A stretch of 64,000 bases of DNA from [Borrelia] turdi. GTDB lineage: Bacteria; Spirochaetota; Spirochaetia; Borreliales; Borreliaceae. This document shows positions 27,988 through 37,739 of this stretch, one piece after another. Every line of letters starts with the position of its first letter. Position 1 is the stretch's first letter. The notes below the pieces were generated by a model. It was given only the letters and a program-made list of their open reading frames with translations, was not told the DNA's origin and did not search any database. Made by a program: the position numbers and the translations under genes. The stretch spans positions 659,340 to 723,339 of the forward strand of contig NZ_QBLM01000001.1 in the NCBI RefSeq assembly GCF_008828755.2. The letters are read 5' to 3'.

Positions 27988-29481
27988 TTAAGCAACTCTT
28001 GGAGCAGCTTCAATTGTGGCTTGAGGATTTAAGGGCAACGATCTTGTTCTTCTTGCTAGAACATCGTCAATAGTTTTGGCTTGCTCAAATTCAATTGAAA
28101 AAGTTATTTGAGCTTCATTTAAATCCAAGTTTTCGTGTATCTTTTTATCAAACCCTTCCATATTTTTTAGAATTTCAAAGTCACTACCATAAGCTTTAAA
28201 AGGTTCAGGAATTTTTATTACCTCTTCTTTTTTAAGGTAGCCATGTAGCTTTAAATCTTCTGTAGTTGGTGGGTAATTTGGTATTAAATTTTTTTCTATG
28301 GCCTTGAGCAAGGTTTTTTCTGCCATTTTTCTATATGTAGTATATTTTCCCCCTGCTATTGTAATAAGATTTGAATCCGAAATAAATATTTTTTCATTTC
28401 TTGAAATTTTTGAAGTGTTTCCTTCAGCTTTTGGATCCATTATTAATGGCCTTATTCCAGTATATACGCTTTTTATATCTGATTTTTCTATTTTAATATT
28501 TAAATAGTTGTTTAAATTATTTATTATAAAGTCAATCTCCTCATCAAATCTTTTAGGCTCTTCTTCTATCTCTTGTATTGGAATGTCGGTGCTTCCACAA
28601 ACAACCCCATCATACCAAGGAACAGCAAATAAAATTCTATTATCACTAGTTTTGGGTATTAATATTGCATGATTTGGAGGGAATTTGTCTTTTTTGATTA
28701 CTAAATGGCTACCTTGGGAAGGCTTGATAATGTTTAAAGCTTTTTCATCATCTAGTCTTCTTATTTCATCTGAAAATATTCCTGTTGCGTTTATTATACA
28801 TTTGCTTTTTAATGAAATTTGTTCTTTTGATAATTTATTTTGTATTAAAATTCCTGAAAGTTTTCCATTTTCCTTATTAAATTTTTTAAGCTCTGTGTAG
28901 TTAAGGGCAATGCCCCCCTTTTCGGTAAAGGTTCTTAATAATGTTATTGCCATTCTAGCATCATCGAATGAATCATCATAATATAAAACAGAGCATTTAA
29001 GGCCTTCTGTTTTAATATTAGGGGCTTTTTCAATGGTAGATTTTTTTGATAGTAATTTAGTTTTGTATTTAGTAGATTTTTCTTTACCCATGAGATTGTG
29101 ATAATAAGTTAATCCAAAATAATAATAGGGTATTTCTAAAATATTATAAATAGGAGTAATAAATGCACATTCGTTAATTAAATGAGGTGCATTCTTTTCA
29201 AGAACGGCTTTTTCGTGTAAAGCTTCTTTAACCAAAGAAATATTCCATTGAGCTAAATATCTTACCCCACCGTGAATTAATTTACTTGATCTAGAGGAAG
29301 TTCCTTTTGCGTAATCAAATTTTTCTATAAGTATTGCTTTATATCCTCTTGTGATTGCATCTACTGCGATTCCAAGACCTGTTGCGCCTCCCCCAATGAT
29401 TATAAGATCAAATTCTTGATTTTCCAAATCTTTTAATTTTGTTTCTTTGTTATTATTCATGAAATTTAAATATTCCTCCAT
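27988..29481 (-). CDS. glpD: Glycerol-3-phosphate dehydrogenase, truncated by a nonsense codon
   Basis: This FAD-dependent membrane-associated dehydrogenase oxidises glycerol-3-phosphate to dihydroxyacetone phosphate, feeding glycerol into glycolysis. The N-terminal dinucleotide fold is DLIIIGGGATGLGIAVDA; GTSSRSSKLIHGGVRYL and RPLIMDPKAEG are family motifs, and the C-terminal DAO_C domain has DVLARRTRSLPLNP. The frame stops at residue 497, just after EAAPRVA, where orthologues continue; the missing 31 codons are still present downstream in frame. Activity of the short form is uncertain because the active-site core is complete. The ATG at 29481 was chosen; another at 29460 is possible. It is the last gene of glpF-glpK-ORF-glpD. 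Confidence 0.9.
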   Translation of the reverse strand: MEEYLNFMNNNKETKLKDLENQEFDLIIIGGGATGLGIAVDAITRGYKAILIEKFDYAKGTSSRSSKLIHGGVRYLAQWNISLVKEALHEKAVLEKNAPHLINECAFITPIYNILEIPYYYFGLTYYHNLMGKEKSTKYKTKLLSKKSTIEKAPNIKTEGLKCSVLYYDDSFDDARMAITLLRTFTEKGGIALNYTELKKFNKENGKLSGILIQNKLSKEQISLKSKCIINATGIFSDEIRRLDDEKALNIIKPSQGSHLVIKKDKFPPNHAILIPKTSDNRILFAVPWYDGVVCGSTDIPIQEIEEEPKRFDEEIDFIINNLNNYLNIKIEKSDIKSVYTGIRPLIMDPKAEGNTSKISRNEKIFISDSNLITIAGGKYTTYRKMAEKTLLKAIEKNLIPNYPPTTEDLKLHGYLKKEEVIKIPEPFKAYGSDFEILKNMEGFDKKIHENLDLNEAQITFSIEFEQAKTIDDVLARRTRSLPLNPQATIEAAPRVA

Positions 29482-29554
29482 TTTAGTTAATTTCTCTTCT
29501 TTTTTTAATCAAATGCTAGATTTGAGAAATTCGCAAAGACCATTTGTTTTAATT

Positions 29555-29827
29555 TTATTGAATAGCATTATAAACCAATTGCATTAGTAAACTTTTTAAT
29601 TTTTTGTGATTTTTATTTAATATTTTATTAAACATTTTTTGTATTTTCTCCAATGAATTGTGCCCTTTTTGCAAAGTATAGATAGGGTATTTCTTAGATC
29701 CATATATGTACAGCGGATATAGATGAAAAAATTTAATTAATAGTTGTTCGTATAATAGATTTATTTGCCTACCATACATTTTTATTATATGTTGTTTTAG
29801 TTTTGAAAAATCAAATAAATTATGCAT
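29555..29827 (-). CDS. Small unknown protein inside the glp operon
   Basis: The 90-residue basic protein (BB0242-like) lies between glpK and glpD on the same strand. The ATG at 29827 has GGAG 7 nt upstream, which supports real translation. No motif is recognised; the sequence is rich in Lys, Leu, Ile and Tyr, with no signal peptide or clear membrane segment. Its position suggests co-expression with glycerol uptake and use. It is 54 bp from glpK and 73 bp from glpD. Confidence 0.7.
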   Translation of the reverse strand: MHNLFDFSKLKQHIIKMYGRQINLLYEQLLIKFFHLYPLYIYGSKKYPIYTLQKGHNSLEKIQKMFNKILNKNHKKLKSLLMQLVYNAIQ

Positions 29828-29881
29828 AATTTTGTCTCCAATATATTTTTGTTATAATTTTCAAAGTCTTGTTTTGAAAAT

Positions 29882-31390
29882 TTATATACTATGAGAATTC
29901 TGTATCCAGGATTTTGATCTTTTAATTGCTCTATTCCAATTCTCAAGAAGTTTTTCTTTTTGATTTTTTGGCATTGAAGGTTCAAATATCTTATCTACTT
30001 GCCAAAGACTTATTATTTCTTCAGCGCTTTGCCAATAACCTGATGCAAGTCCTGCAAGATAAGCAGCCCCAAGAGCGGTTGTTTCTGTTATTTTTGGTCT
30101 TACAACTTTACATCCTAAAAGATCAGCTTGAAATTGCATTAATAGATCGTTTTGACTTGCTCCCCCGTCTACTCTTAATTCTTGAATTTCAAAATTTGGA
30201 ATAGATTTTTTTATAGTATCTAGTATATCAAAACTTTGAAATGCGATACTCTCAAGAGCAGCTCTTGCAATGTGAGCTTTTGTTGATCCTCTTGTTATTC
30301 CAATGATTGTTCCTCTTGCATAAGAATCCCAATGAGGTGCACCAAGTCCAACAAATGCTGGTACAAAATAAACTCCCCCATTATCTGAGACAGAGCTTGC
30401 TAATAGTTCTGCGTCTGAGCTTTTTCTAAAAAATTCAAGACCATCTCTTAGCCACTGGATTACGGCTCCACCAATAAAGACACTTCCTTCAAGAACATAA
30501 GTTACAGTTTTTTTTCTTCCCCATGCAATTGAAGTTAAAAGCTTGCTATCATAGTTAATAATCGGCTCTTTACCTATATTTACCGTTAAAAAGCAACCAG
30601 TTCCATATGTGTTTTTAGCCATGCCTTTTTTAAGGCATGCTTGTCCAAATGTTGCTGCAAATTGATCTCCGGAAATTCCTGCAATAGGAATTTCTGATCC
30701 AAATAGCGATTTGTCTGTTTTGCCATATATTGTAGAACTTTCTTTAAGTTCGGGCAAAATTGCTTTTGGAATATTTAATATTTTTAAAAGTTCATCATCC
30801 CATTCTAATGTTTTAATATTTAACAATAATGTTCTTGAAGCATTAGAGTAATCAGTTGCATGTACTTTTTTTTGAGTCAGATTCCACAATAGCCATGTAT
30901 CTATTGTTCCAAAGCATAATTCACCATTTTCAGCTTTTTGTCTTGCCCCCTCTACATTATCCAAGATCCACATTATTTTTGTTCCACTAAAATAAGAATC
31001 TAGCACTAAGCCTGTTTTTTCTAAAATGATTTTATCTTTTCCTTCTTTCGTTAATTGGTCACAAATTTTTGAAGTTCTTCTGTCTTGCCATACTATTGCG
31101 TTGTAAATAGGTTTTCCTGTATTTTTTTCCCATATAACCGTAGTTTCTCTTTGATTAGTTATTCCAATAGCATCAACTTCATTTGGTAAAATTCTTGAAT
31201 TTGCAAGAGCTTCTATTATAACCCCAAGTTGGGATCCCCATATTTCGGCAGGATCATGCTCTACCCAGCTTGGTTGTGGATAAATTTGAGTAAATTCTTT
31301 TTGAGCAAGCCCTTTTATGTTTGCATTTTTATCAAATACTATTGCTCTTGAGCTAGTAGTACCCTGATCAATAGATAAAATATATTTCAT
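29882..31390 (-). CDS. glpK: Glycerol kinase
   Basis: This is a 502-residue FGGY-family kinase that phosphorylates incoming glycerol to glycerol-3-phosphate. Motifs in order: [15 protein letters not shown] (phosphate-binding), [47 protein letters not shown] and [16 protein letters not shown]. The length matches the family. The ATG is preceded by AAGGAAG. The gene lies 37 bp downstream of glpF. The product serves both glycolysis through GlpD and phospholipid/lipoprotein synthesis. Confidence 0.98.
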   Translation of the reverse strand: MKYILSIDQGTTSSRAIVFDKNANIKGLAQKEFTQIYPQPSWVEHDPAEIWGSQLGVIIEALANSRILPNEVDAIGITNQRETTVIWEKNTGKPIYNAIVWQDRRTSKICDQLTKEGKDKIILEKTGLVLDSYFSGTKIMWILDNVEGARQKAENGELCFGTIDTWLLWNLTQKKVHATDYSNASRTLLLNIKTLEWDDELLKILNIPKAILPELKESSTIYGKTDKSLFGSEIPIAGISGDQFAATFGQACLKKGMAKNTYGTGCFLTVNIGKEPIINYDSKLLTSIAWGRKKTVTYVLEGSVFIGGAVIQWLRDGLEFFRKSSDAELLASSVSDNGGVYFVPAFVGLGAPHWDSYARGTIIGITRGSTKAHIARAALESIAFQSFDILDTIKKSIPNFEIQELRVDGGASQNDLLMQFQADLLGCKVVRPKITETTALGAAYLAGLASGYWQSAEEIISLWQVDKIFEPSMPKNQKEKLLENWNRAIKRSKSWIQNSHSI

Positions 31391-31427
31391 AATTCTTCCT
31401 TTTTATTTTAACAAAGATAAATATCTT

Positions 31428-32192
31428 TTAACCTTTGTTGTTTTTTAGTGTAAATTCATAAATTGTAGCGCCCAAAATTGCTCCAATTATTGGGCCAATT
31501 ATTGGTACAATAAATACACTTAGGTTGTTAAAGCCATGATTTTTAAATCCAGCAAATAAGAGTAAAATTCTTGGTCCCAGATCTCTTGCAGGGTTAATAG
31601 CATAGCCATTCATTCCCCCAAAACTTATTCCTATTGCCAAAACCACTGCTCCTGTAATGAATGGGAGGAATGGATTGTCGTTGTGTTTTTTTACAAAATC
31701 TCCAATAACAGAAATTAAAAACATTAGCAAAAAGGTTCCAAAAACTTGATCAATAAATCCAGGCAAAAATCCAGGAACAGCGGGGAAAGTTGCTAATATG
31801 CCTTGAGTATTTTCTAGAACAGGATCTATTTCTATCCATTTAGGATAAAATACGACTAGTGTCATTAATGCGCCTGTAAATGCTCCCAATATTTGTGCTA
31901 AAATGTAGTGTAAAAGTTTTGAAGCGGGAAATTTTCCAATACTTGCTAATCCTATGCTAACAGCTGGGTTGAGGTGTGCTCCACTAATTCTTGCTGATGT
32001 ATAAATACCAAATGTTACACCCATTCCCCATCCAAATACTATATTTGTATATCCCCCTTTGATTATTTCTCCCGCTATTTCAGGGCTTGAGGGGAACAAT
32101 ACCGTCATTGCAACAGATCCAGTTCCTAAAGCTAATAGGATAAATGTTCCCAAAAATTCCGATATAAATTCTTGAAATTTTGTATAATTCAT
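31428..32192 (-). CDS. glpF: Glycerol uptake facilitator (aquaglyceroporin)
   Basis: This 254-residue MIP-family channel has six membrane segments and both NPA half-helices: SGAHLNPAVSIG and GYAINPARDLGPRI. The Asp after the second NPA (NPARD) is typical of glycerol facilitators, not of water-only channels. It is the first gene of the glp operon; AAGGAG precedes the ATG. A leader of about 195 nt separates it from the likely transcription start. In B. burgdorferi this operon is known to be important in the tick phase. Confidence 0.98.
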   Translation of the reverse strand: MNYTKFQEFISEFLGTFILLALGTGSVAMTVLFPSSPEIAGEIIKGGYTNIVFGWGMGVTFGIYTSARISGAHLNPAVSIGLASIGKFPASKLLHYILAQILGAFTGALMTLVVFYPKWIEIDPVLENTQGILATFPAVPGFLPGFIDQVFGTFLLMFLISVIGDFVKKHNDNPFLPFITGAVVLAIGISFGGMNGYAINPARDLGPRILLLFAGFKNHGFNNLSVFIVPIIGPIIGAILGATIYEFTLKNNKG

Positions 32193-32392
32193 GTTTTATC
32201 TCCTTATTTTTATAATAATTTTATTTTTTCTTAAAAGGTTTTAATTTTTGATTTTTAAATTCAAATATGTTAAATTTTTCAATCGAATATTAGTGTTTTT
32301 TACAAAATGGTTAGTATTTTTATACTTTAGTCTCTTTTTATTTCAAAAAAATCAATATTTTTAATTATATCTTTGTAATATTTATATTTAAT

Positions 32393-32421
32393 ATATTATT
32401 TCTAATTAAGATTAATGTCAA
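32393..32421 (-). promoter_or_regulatory. Near-consensus promoter of the glpFKD operon
   Basis: On the minus strand a perfect -35 TTGACA (complement of 32416-32421), a 17-bp spacer and -10 TAATAT (complement of 32393-32398) predict transcription from about 32387. This leaves a leader of about 195 nt before the glpF ATG, in agreement with what I recall of the mapped B. burgdorferi glp leader. The leader (32193-32387) is AT-rich and has no ORF with a ribosome-binding site that I can see; it could bind regulators as DNA or RNA. Confidence 0.8.
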
Positions 32422-32600
32422 TAATTTAAAAATTTTAATTATTAAATTATTGATTTCTTTTCCAAAATTTGTTTAAGGATTTTTTATTTTATATTAAAAT
32501 TTTTACATTAGATTTTGTGTTTAATTAAGATTTTGTGTTTTAGTAATTCTTTTTTTAGCTTATATGTTAAGTATTTAAGTTATTTTTGGAGGTAGACTTG
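32422..32600. other. AT-rich intergenic region upstream of the deoxynucleoside kinase gene
   Basis: Together with the glp leader this forms a gene-free stretch of about 400 bp between divergent glpF and dck. It holds a 13-bp direct repeat AGATTTTGTGTTT at 32510-32522 and 32528-32540 (18-bp offset). GGAGG at 32588-32592 is the dck ribosome-binding site. I see no convincing promoter with both hexamers for dck. Confidence 0.45.
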
Positions 32601-33203
32601 GTGATTGTAATAGAAGGTTTGATTGGGGTAGGAAAAACTACGCTTGGAAATATTTTAGCAAAGGAATTGAAAGTTCCTTTTTACAGTGAACTGAATAATG
32701 ATTTTACTTTGGCTGTATTAGATAAATTTTATAGGGATAAATCCAGATGGGCATTCCCAGTTCAAATTAATTTTCTTAATGAGAGATTTAAGCTAATAAA
32801 AGGCGTATTTAGAACAAAAGGAGGCATACTTGACAGATCTATTTATGGTGACTGTGTGTTTGCGTCTCTTTTAAATTGTGATGGTCATATCTCCGATGAG
32901 GAATATAAAATATATATTGATCTTCTTGATAATATGCTTGAACATTCTCAAAAACCAAGTTTGCTTATTTATCTGGATTGTAGTATTGATGAGGTTGAGC
33001 GCAGAATTAAAAATAGAAATAGAAGCTTTGAAATGAATATTCCTAGAGATTATCTTGAGGGTCTTAATAGAAAATATTTGAAGTGGTATGATGAATACAG
33101 CTTGTCTTCAAAGATAAAATTTTCTTACGATGATATAAATATTTTTAACGAAGAAGATAAGAATAAAGTGATTTCTTTAATTAGAGATAAACTTGTATTA
33201 TAA
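32601..33203 (+). CDS. dck: Deoxynucleoside kinase
   Basis: The protein has about 200 residues of the deoxyadenosine/deoxyguanosine kinase family. The P-loop is IEGLIGVGKTTLG, the DRS motif is GGILDRSIYGD, and the arginine-rich lid is ERRIKNRNRSFE. It phosphorylates salvaged deoxynucleosides, which fits an organism without ribonucleotide reductase. The longest frame begins at a TTG (32586) that overlaps the GGAGG itself. I therefore chose the GTG at 32601 (8 nt after GGAGG); a TTG at 32598 is the alternative. Confidence 0.92.
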   Translation: MIVIEGLIGVGKTTLGNILAKELKVPFYSELNNDFTLAVLDKFYRDKSRWAFPVQINFLNERFKLIKGVFRTKGGILDRSIYGDCVFASLLNCDGHISDEEYKIYIDLLDNMLEHSQKPSLLIYLDCSIDEVERRIKNRNRSFEMNIPRDYLEGLNRKYLKWYDEYSLSSKIKFSYDDINIFNEEDKNKVISLIRDKLVL

Positions 33204-33267
33204 TTACTTGTAGTAGATTGACATTCTTTTGTTTTATTTTAAAAGTTGAGTGTTAATGGAGGTTCTT

Positions 33268-34038
33268 ATGAGAAGATTGTTTCTTCTGTGTTTTTTATGT
33301 TCTTTTGTTTTTTTGAATTTGTTTGCTCAAGATAGTTCTTCTTATGTTGATAAGCAAAAAGAGCTTGCTATTTTGTATTATGAGGTTGGTCAAAGGTATA
33401 TAAATGTTGGTAAAATTAAAAAGGGAAAGCTTTTCCAATCAAGAGCTTTAAAGATTTATCCAGATTTGAAAAAGGAGGTTGATATTAAGCTTGCAGTTAA
33501 GGAGCTTGATGCTAAGATTAAGGATGACAATTCCAAGGTTGTTATGCTTGAGGATGTTAAGCTTGAGGAGATACCTGGAATAGTGCACGAAAAAATAGAA
33601 ATCAATGATTTTACAAATGCTCCTAAAATAGAATATATTGCTCAAAGAGAGAGAAGCAAAAATCAAGATAAAATTATTAAGTTTCAATTTGGAAAGTTTG
33701 CAAGAGCTTTAATTTCTCAGAACTTTGATTTATTTGCCTCTGTTATTGCAGATAAAGTGAATGTTATGGGCCAATTTGAATCAAAAGATGATTTTGTATC
33801 GGCTGTGTCAAGGGCTTCGTCTAAGGTTGATGCAGATGAGTTAGAATATTTATCAGTTGATGATTATTACGATTTAAAATCTTTGAAAATTTCAAAATCC
33901 AACGATACTTCCTTTTCTATTAATGTGAATACCAAAAAAAATGATGTTACTAAAAATTTTCCATTTTGGAAAGAATATCAGACTTTAATTTTTACTAAAG
34001 AGAATGATAATAATTGGTTTTTGTCTTCCATAAAGTAA
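33268..34038 (+). CDS. Exported BB0238-type protein
   Basis: The 256-residue protein has a clear signal peptide ([21 protein letters not shown]), a short helical TPR-like part with an [11 protein letters not shown] region (about 25-95) and a C-terminal domain of about 120 residues that resembles an NTF2/SnoaL-type alpha+beta fold. In B. burgdorferi the orthologue BB0238 is reported to form a complex with BB0323 and to be needed for infection. The ATG at 33268 follows GGAGG; the longer GTG-started frame at 33250 is rejected. Its last 61 bp overlap the 3' end of the convergent lnt gene. Confidence 0.85.
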   Translation: MRRLFLLCFLCSFVFLNLFAQDSSSYVDKQKELAILYYEVGQRYINVGKIKKGKLFQSRALKIYPDLKKEVDIKLAVKELDAKIKDDNSKVVMLEDVKLEEIPGIVHEKIEINDFTNAPKIEYIAQRERSKNQDKIIKFQFGKFARALISQNFDLFASVIADKVNVMGQFESKDDFVSAVSRASSKVDADELEYLSVDDYYDLKSLKISKSNDTSFSINVNTKKNDVTKNFPFWKEYQTLIFTKENDNNWFLSSIK

Positions 34039-35543
34039 AATTTTAGTGTTGTAATTAAAAACATTATCATTAGTAGATTTATAAACGAGTCTCCAATTTT
34101 TTCATAAATAGTTGTAAATGTTGGGGACAGTTTTACGGTTGACAATAAGTAGCCTTTTTTAAAAGTTTCTAGTTTTTCAATGACTTCTCCGTATTCATTG
34201 ATGGTCGCAGTAATTCCTGAGTTTGTAGCTCTAATGGTTTTGATTCCATTTTCAATACTTCTAAATTTAGCTACAACAAAGTGTTGCCATTCTGCTGAAT
34301 TTGTTTTTGACCAAGAGTCGTTTGAAAAATTTAACAATGTGTTAGCGCCTTGGATTTTATAAAACCTTGAAAGTTCTGGAAATGCATCATCATAACATAT
34401 TAAGGGAGCAAATTTAAATTTTTTCAATTTCAATATTTCAATTTTATTTCCTTCAATTTGTCCTAAAATTCTAAAATTTTTTAAAAAAAATTTTCTTACA
34501 AATTCATATTCATAAAATGGAATTTTTTCTGCAAAAGGGACTAAGAATATTTTAGAGTATATGTTTGCAATATTAAGATTTGGTTCTACCATGTAAATAG
34601 AATTTTGCTGAATCCCTATGGTTTTATCGACATTTGAGGGAGCTCCGATTGCAAATGGGATTTTTCGTTCTTTTATAAAATTTCTCAACTCATTATGTAG
34701 GTCATAGTTTTTAAAGTACTGGTCTTCTTCGTTAAAAGGATAGGTTAGTACTCCTTCGCTCCAAATTACAAATTCTATTTTCGGATTTTCTTTTAAGGCT
34801 TGTTCTGTTATTGCAATAGAATCCATTATTCCTTTTTTGTCATTTCCAGGCAACCATGGGTCAGTGTTAAGCTGAATAGCTGCAATGTTTAGACTATCTA
34901 TTTCTTTTGCAAATAAGCTTTTTAATTCTGTTTTTTTAAGCATTCCATAAATAAAAGATGTTGTTACTAGTAATATTGAAAATACCGTGTTTAGTAAATT
35001 TGTTTTGTTTTTATTGATTAAAAAGTCCGCAATTCCTGAGTTTAAAAAGTAGACTACAAATGATACAAAAAATACACCAAAAATGTCTGCCACTTGAATT
35101 AAATCGTTGAAGTTGCTTATGGTGAAAGCTGCAAGCCCCCAGGGATATGCTAAAAATCCAATTGATCTTGAGTAATCATAAAATGTAAAAAGCATTGTTA
35201 TTGTCATTGTCTTATTTTTAAAGCTTTTTAAAGAGTAATAAAGAAAATAACCCAAAGTTAATGAATATGGGATGTATCCTATTATTACTCCTAGGAATGT
35301 AATCCATCCAAATGCATGAAAAAAACCAAGCCAAAAATTTTGCAAGCTATTAGCTATTATGAAATAAAATACTGTTAATCCTATTACTGTTTTTTTTTCT
35401 TCTAGCCTTCTTAAGGCTATAAAAAGTGGCACATAAGCAACAAACCCCAGGATTGAATATCCGGTTTCTTTAATTTCATTTGGAATTGCAAGTGTTGTAA
35501 GAATTCCTGAAAATGCGGCTAGGCAAAAGCATTTAGTTTTCAT
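33978..35543 (-). CDS. lnt: Apolipoprotein N-acyltransferase
   Basis: This is a 521-residue membrane protein. The N-terminal about 200 residues hold several TM helices; a nitrilase-like periplasmic domain follows, and a last TM lies near the C-terminus. The catalytic Glu-Lys-Cys triad is visible in [23 protein letters not shown] and [11 protein letters not shown]. It adds the third acyl chain to lipoproteins, which are very abundant in Borrelia. The start ATG follows AGAGGA. The C-terminal coding end overlaps the BB0238-type gene on the other strand by 61 bp. Confidence 0.93.
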   Translation of the reverse strand: MKTKCFCLAAFSGILTTLAIPNEIKETGYSILGFVAYVPLFIALRRLEEKKTVIGLTVFYFIIANSLQNFWLGFFHAFGWITFLGVIIGYIPYSLTLGYFLYYSLKSFKNKTMTITMLFTFYDYSRSIGFLAYPWGLAAFTISNFNDLIQVADIFGVFFVSFVVYFLNSGIADFLINKNKTNLLNTVFSILLVTTSFIYGMLKKTELKSLFAKEIDSLNIAAIQLNTDPWLPGNDKKGIMDSIAITEQALKENPKIEFVIWSEGVLTYPFNEEDQYFKNYDLHNELRNFIKERKIPFAIGAPSNVDKTIGIQQNSIYMVEPNLNIANIYSKIFLVPFAEKIPFYEYEFVRKFFLKNFRILGQIEGNKIEILKLKKFKFAPLICYDDAFPELSRFYKIQGANTLLNFSNDSWSKTNSAEWQHFVVAKFRSIENGIKTIRATNSGITATINEYGEVIEKLETFKKGYLLSTVKLSPTFTTIYEKIGDSFINLLMIMFLITTLKFYFMEDKNQLLSFSLVKIKV

Positions 35544-35698
35544 TTTTCCTCTTTTTTACTATTATTATTAGTGACATAATGATGTAATATATTTAACATT
35601 ATCATTAATAATTTTATATGATAGCATTAAATTTTTTGTATTATTTTTTTGGAAAATTTATGCTTAAAATAGTTCTTTAAAAAAGAGTAAAGGAAATT

Positions 35699-37705
35699 AT
35701 GTTGATTTTTGGTTTTATTGGCTTGTTTTTTTTAAGTCTTTTTGGTTTACATGCTCAAGGAATAGTTACCAATAAAGATGCTCAAGAAGAGTTTAAATGG
35801 GCTCTTAATTCCTATAATAATGGAATTTATGATGATGCTCTTTTGTCTTTTAAAAAAATTTTAAGCTTTGATCCTAATAACCTTGATTATCATTTTTGGA
35901 CTGGCAATGTTTATTATAGACTGGGATATGTCGAAGAAGCTTTAATGGAATGGAGAAATTTAAAAGATCAAGGGTATAAGGTGCCCTATCTGAGACATTT
36001 GATTTCCACTATTGAGCAAAGGAGAGGTGTTTTTTCAAATTATGAACTTAATTTAAAAAAACTTGTAAAAGTTGCTTCTCTTGATAATTCTATTTATAAA
36101 AGGCCACATGGGTATCAAATTACATCTTTGAGGGCTGATAAGTATGGCGGATATTATGCTGCTAACTTTTTAGGTAATGAAATATTGTATTTTGATGTTA
36201 ATAATAATGTTAATGCTTTAGTTAAAGATGGATTTAGTTATTTAAAATCACCTTATGATGTTATTGAAGCTAATAATTTGCTTTATGTTACTCTTTATTC
36301 AAGTGACGAAATTGGTGTTTACGACAAAGCTCTTGGAGTTAAAAAGAGATCTATTGGGAAAAAAGGCACAAAAGATGGTGAATTACTTGCTCCTCAGTAT
36401 ATGACTATTGATAAGAGAAACTATATTTATGTAAGCGAATGGGGAAATAAAAGGGTGAGTAAATTTGGACTTGGGGGTGATTTTATTCTGCACTTTGGTT
36501 ATAGAACTTTAGGTTACAAGGGGCTTTTAGGTCCCACTGGTATTACTTATTTGAATGAAAATATTTATGTTGCAGATTCTCTAAGGAATACTATTGAAGT
36601 TTTTGATACTAGTGGTAATCATTTGTATTCAGTTTTTACTTCTATTGAAGAAATAGAAGGGCTTAGTAGTGATTCTGCTGGCAACAATGTTATAATATCT
36701 TCAAAATATGGTGTTTATAAGTACAATATTGCTAAAAAGACAATTACAAAAATTTTAAAAGCAGATAAAGTTAATTCTAAAATTTCTTCATCTATTTTAG
36801 ATGCTAATAATCAAATGATTGTCTCAGATTTTAATAATGCTAAGGTTTCGGTTTACAAAACCGATTCAAGTCTTTATGATAGTTTAAATGTTGATGTTAG
36901 AAGAATAGTTAGGCCTGGAGGGTCTAAAATTTATGTTGAGGTTAATGTTAGCAGTAAAAGTGGTTTGCCGGTTGTTGGGCTTAAAAGTGAAAATTTTTCA
37001 ATTGCAAATGAAAATTATTACATTATCAATCCTAGGGTAGCTTACAATGTAAATGCTTCAAAAGACATTAATATAGCACTTGTTTTTGATAAATCTTCTT
37101 ATATGAAAAATTATGATCTAGATCAAATTGTAGGTCTAAATGCTTTAATAGAATCGTCAAAAAATAAAAATTTTAGCTTTATAAATGCAACAAGTGTTCC
37201 CATTATAGATAATATTGAAAGCTTGAAAAATAGCATTAAAAATACAAGTTCTCTTGGTCCTTATAGCACAGATATTGTAAAAACAGATGTTAGTTTAAAG
37301 TTAGCAGGTTCTGGGCTTATGTCAAAAAGCTCAAGAAGAGCAGTAGTTTATTTTAGTGGTGGTGTTTTAAATCGTAAAGCTTTTGAAAAGTATTCTTTAG
37401 ATACAATAGTAAGTTATTATAAAAATAATGATATAAGGTTTTACTTAATATTGTTTGGCAACGATCCTGTTAATAGTAAGCTTCAGTATTTAGTTAATGA
37501 AACAGGTGGTGCTATAATTCCTTTTTCATCTTATGAAGGAGTATCTAAAGTTTATGATTTAATTTTAGAACAAAAAACAGGTACTTATTTGTTAGAATAT
37601 TATTATCCAGGTCCTCAAGAGCCTAATAAGTATTTTAATTTATCTGTTGAAGCAAATGTAAATCAACAAACAGGAAGAGGAGAGTTTGCATATTTTATTA
37701 ATTAG
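35699..37705 (+). CDS. Exported TPR / NHL-propeller / VWA-like protein
   Basis: The 668-residue protein (BB0236-like) starts with a signal peptide (about 1-20, ending FGLHAQG). TPR repeats follow (about 25-105, ALNSYNNGIYDDALLSF). A beta-propeller of NHL-type repeats spans about 130-400 (YIYVSEWGNKRVSKFGLGG, NIYVADSLRNTIEVFDTSG). A C-terminal region (about 455-640) resembles a von Willebrand A domain (INIALVFDKSSYMKNYDLD), where a DxSxS-like metal site is degenerate. All parts suggest protein-protein contacts in the periplasm or at the surface. The ATG follows AAAGGA. A ychF gene lies 34 bp downstream. Confidence 0.8.
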   Translation: MLIFGFIGLFFLSLFGLHAQGIVTNKDAQEEFKWALNSYNNGIYDDALLSFKKILSFDPNNLDYHFWTGNVYYRLGYVEEALMEWRNLKDQGYKVPYLRHLISTIEQRRGVFSNYELNLKKLVKVASLDNSIYKRPHGYQITSLRADKYGGYYAANFLGNEILYFDVNNNVNALVKDGFSYLKSPYDVIEANNLLYVTLYSSDEIGVYDKALGVKKRSIGKKGTKDGELLAPQYMTIDKRNYIYVSEWGNKRVSKFGLGGDFILHFGYRTLGYKGLLGPTGITYLNENIYVADSLRNTIEVFDTSGNHLYSVFTSIEEIEGLSSDSAGNNVIISSKYGVYKYNIAKKTITKILKADKVNSKISSSILDANNQMIVSDFNNAKVSVYKTDSSLYDSLNVDVRRIVRPGGSKIYVEVNVSSKSGLPVVGLKSENFSIANENYYIINPRVAYNVNASKDINIALVFDKSSYMKNYDLDQIVGLNALIESSKNKNFSFINATSVPIIDNIESLKNSIKNTSSLGPYSTDIVKTDVSLKLAGSGLMSKSSRRAVVYFSGGVLNRKAFEKYSLDTIVSYYKNNDIRFYLILFGNDPVNSKLQYLVNETGGAIIPFSSYEGVSKVYDLILEQKTGTYLLEYYYPGPQEPNKYFNLSVEANVNQQTGRGEFAYFIN

Positions 37706-37739
37706 ATTGCTTTTTGATTTTATTAGGAGGGGATAGGCT

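Noticed and set aside
33250..33267. GTG start for the BB0238-type gene
   Set aside because: The GGAGG ribosome-binding site lies within this extension and points to the ATG at 33268, which also begins the signal peptide.
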